A DNA stretch of 6,056 bases from an uncultured Clostridia bacterium (lineage in GTDB: Bacteria > Bacillota > Clostridia > Christensenellales > UBA1242), in NCBI GenBank assembly GCA_946635125.1, contig CAMPBB010000036.1, positions 1 through 6,056 on the forward strand. The letters are read 5' to 3'. The translations under genes and the position numbers were made by a program. Positions 5,762 to 6,056 of the stretch are shown here, in pieces (position 1 is the stretch's first letter; each line of letters opens with the position of its first letter). The notes beneath the pieces are model-generated. The model saw nothing but the letters and a program-made list of their open reading frames with translations. It had not been told where the DNA came from and did not search any database.

Positions 5762-6016
5762 ATGGAAATAAAAAATCACACTCTTATTTGTGAAAACAGG
5801 CAAAAACTTCACCTAACTGGTGTTACAAAAGTTTTAAGTTCAAGCAAAACCGAAGTGGAATGCACAATTTTTGATGTTGCAACCCTAATTAAAGGAAAAG
5901 ACCTTCACATTGAAAAACTGGACCTTCAAAGCACAACACTTGAAGTTGTTGGGGAAATTGACATGATTAAATATGAAAACAACAAAAAAAGTTTTTGGAA
6001 AAAGGTTTTTAAGTAA
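5762..6016 (+). CDS. yabP: Spore cortex / sporulation protein YabP
   Basis: An 84-residue YabP-family protein. The N-terminal half shows the family pattern NHTLICENRQKLHLTGV (5-21), and the second half IKGKDLHIEKLDL (43-55) followed by LEVVGEIDMIKY (60-71). The tail is basic (KKSFWKKVFK), as in clostridial members, and there is no signal peptide or membrane segment. In Bacillus subtilis YabP is made in the mother cell under sigma-E and is encoded next to yabQ, whose product is needed for spore cortex formation; the biochemical role of YabP is not established. AAGGAG (5751-5756) lies 5 bases before the ATG. The paralogue YqfC shares the same domain, but the overlapping yabQ-like start downstream favours YabP. 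The usual upstream neighbours (hup, the S4-domain gene rqcP) are absent; rlmN is divergent instead. Confidence 0.9.
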   Translation: MEIKNHTLICENRQKLHLTGVTKVLSSSKTEVECTIFDVATLIKGKDLHIEKLDLQSTTLEVVGEIDMIKYENNKKSFWKKVFK

Positions 6017-6056
6017 TGCTGTTTGAGGCAAGTGGGCAATTTTTTGTTTTTTTGTT
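6016..6056 (+). CDS. yabQ: Probable YabQ, first 13 codons only (runs off window)
   Basis: An ATG overlaps the yabP stop codon by one base (TAATG) and opens the frame MLFEASGQFFVFL to the right edge. YabQ is a polytopic membrane protein required for spore cortex assembly, and it usually starts with a short segment followed by a Q-aromatic-hydrophobic stretch like the one here. Position directly after yabP and the overlap, which implies translational coupling, are the main evidence; too little sequence is visible for a firm call. Confidence 0.6.
   Translation, partial: MLFEASGQFFVFL

Overview
This AT-rich window reads as chromosomal DNA from an endospore-forming member of the Bacillota, most likely of Clostridia type. 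The taxonomic evidence is a YabP-family sporulation gene followed by what looks like the start of yabQ, strong AGGAG-type ribosome binding sites, and standard genetic code use (Trp is TGG and no in-frame TGA is needed).

Layout from left to right: (1) the first 446 codons of metG (methionyl-tRNA synthetase) on the minus strand, running off the left edge, with its own promoter. (2) A two-gene minus-strand operon at about 1394-4591. It has its own sigma-A type promoter, an unusually long structured leader, a 590-residue OLD/GajA-like ATPase, a 409-residue partner I cannot assign to any family, and a weak terminator. (3) rlmN (dual-specificity 23S rRNA/tRNA adenine-C2 methyltransferase) on the minus strand, with its own promoter and a clear intrinsic terminator. 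(4) Divergent from rlmN on the plus strand, yabP and the first 13 codons of a probable yabQ, both spore-cortex genes, behind a candidate sigma-E promoter.

metG, rlmN and yabPQ are ordinary housekeeping or sporulation genes. The part worth attention is the two-gene cassette between metG and rlmN. Gene A combines an ABC/OLD-type ATPase with a C-terminal TOPRIM-like domain whose acidic DxD motif looks incomplete. Gene B starts 9 bases after gene A, with its ribosome binding site overlapping gene A's stop codon, so the two are probably made together. Gene B consists of two diverged copies of one roughly 200-residue unit. The arrangement resembles two-gene anti-phage systems built on OLD-family ATPases (Gabija, PARIS, AbiL), but the partner is neither the UvrD-like helicase of Gabija nor anything else I recognise. 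The role in defence is an inference.

A 12-base direct repeat, AACATGTTTTGT, lies on both sides of the cassette, one copy inside the rlmN terminator and one inside the metG promoter. The cassette leader holds a GGAGG site, a possible 20-codon reading frame and nested inverted repeats, suggesting regulation at the RNA level. Every gene-free stretch is shorter than 200 bases and is described in the entries for promoters, terminators and the leader.
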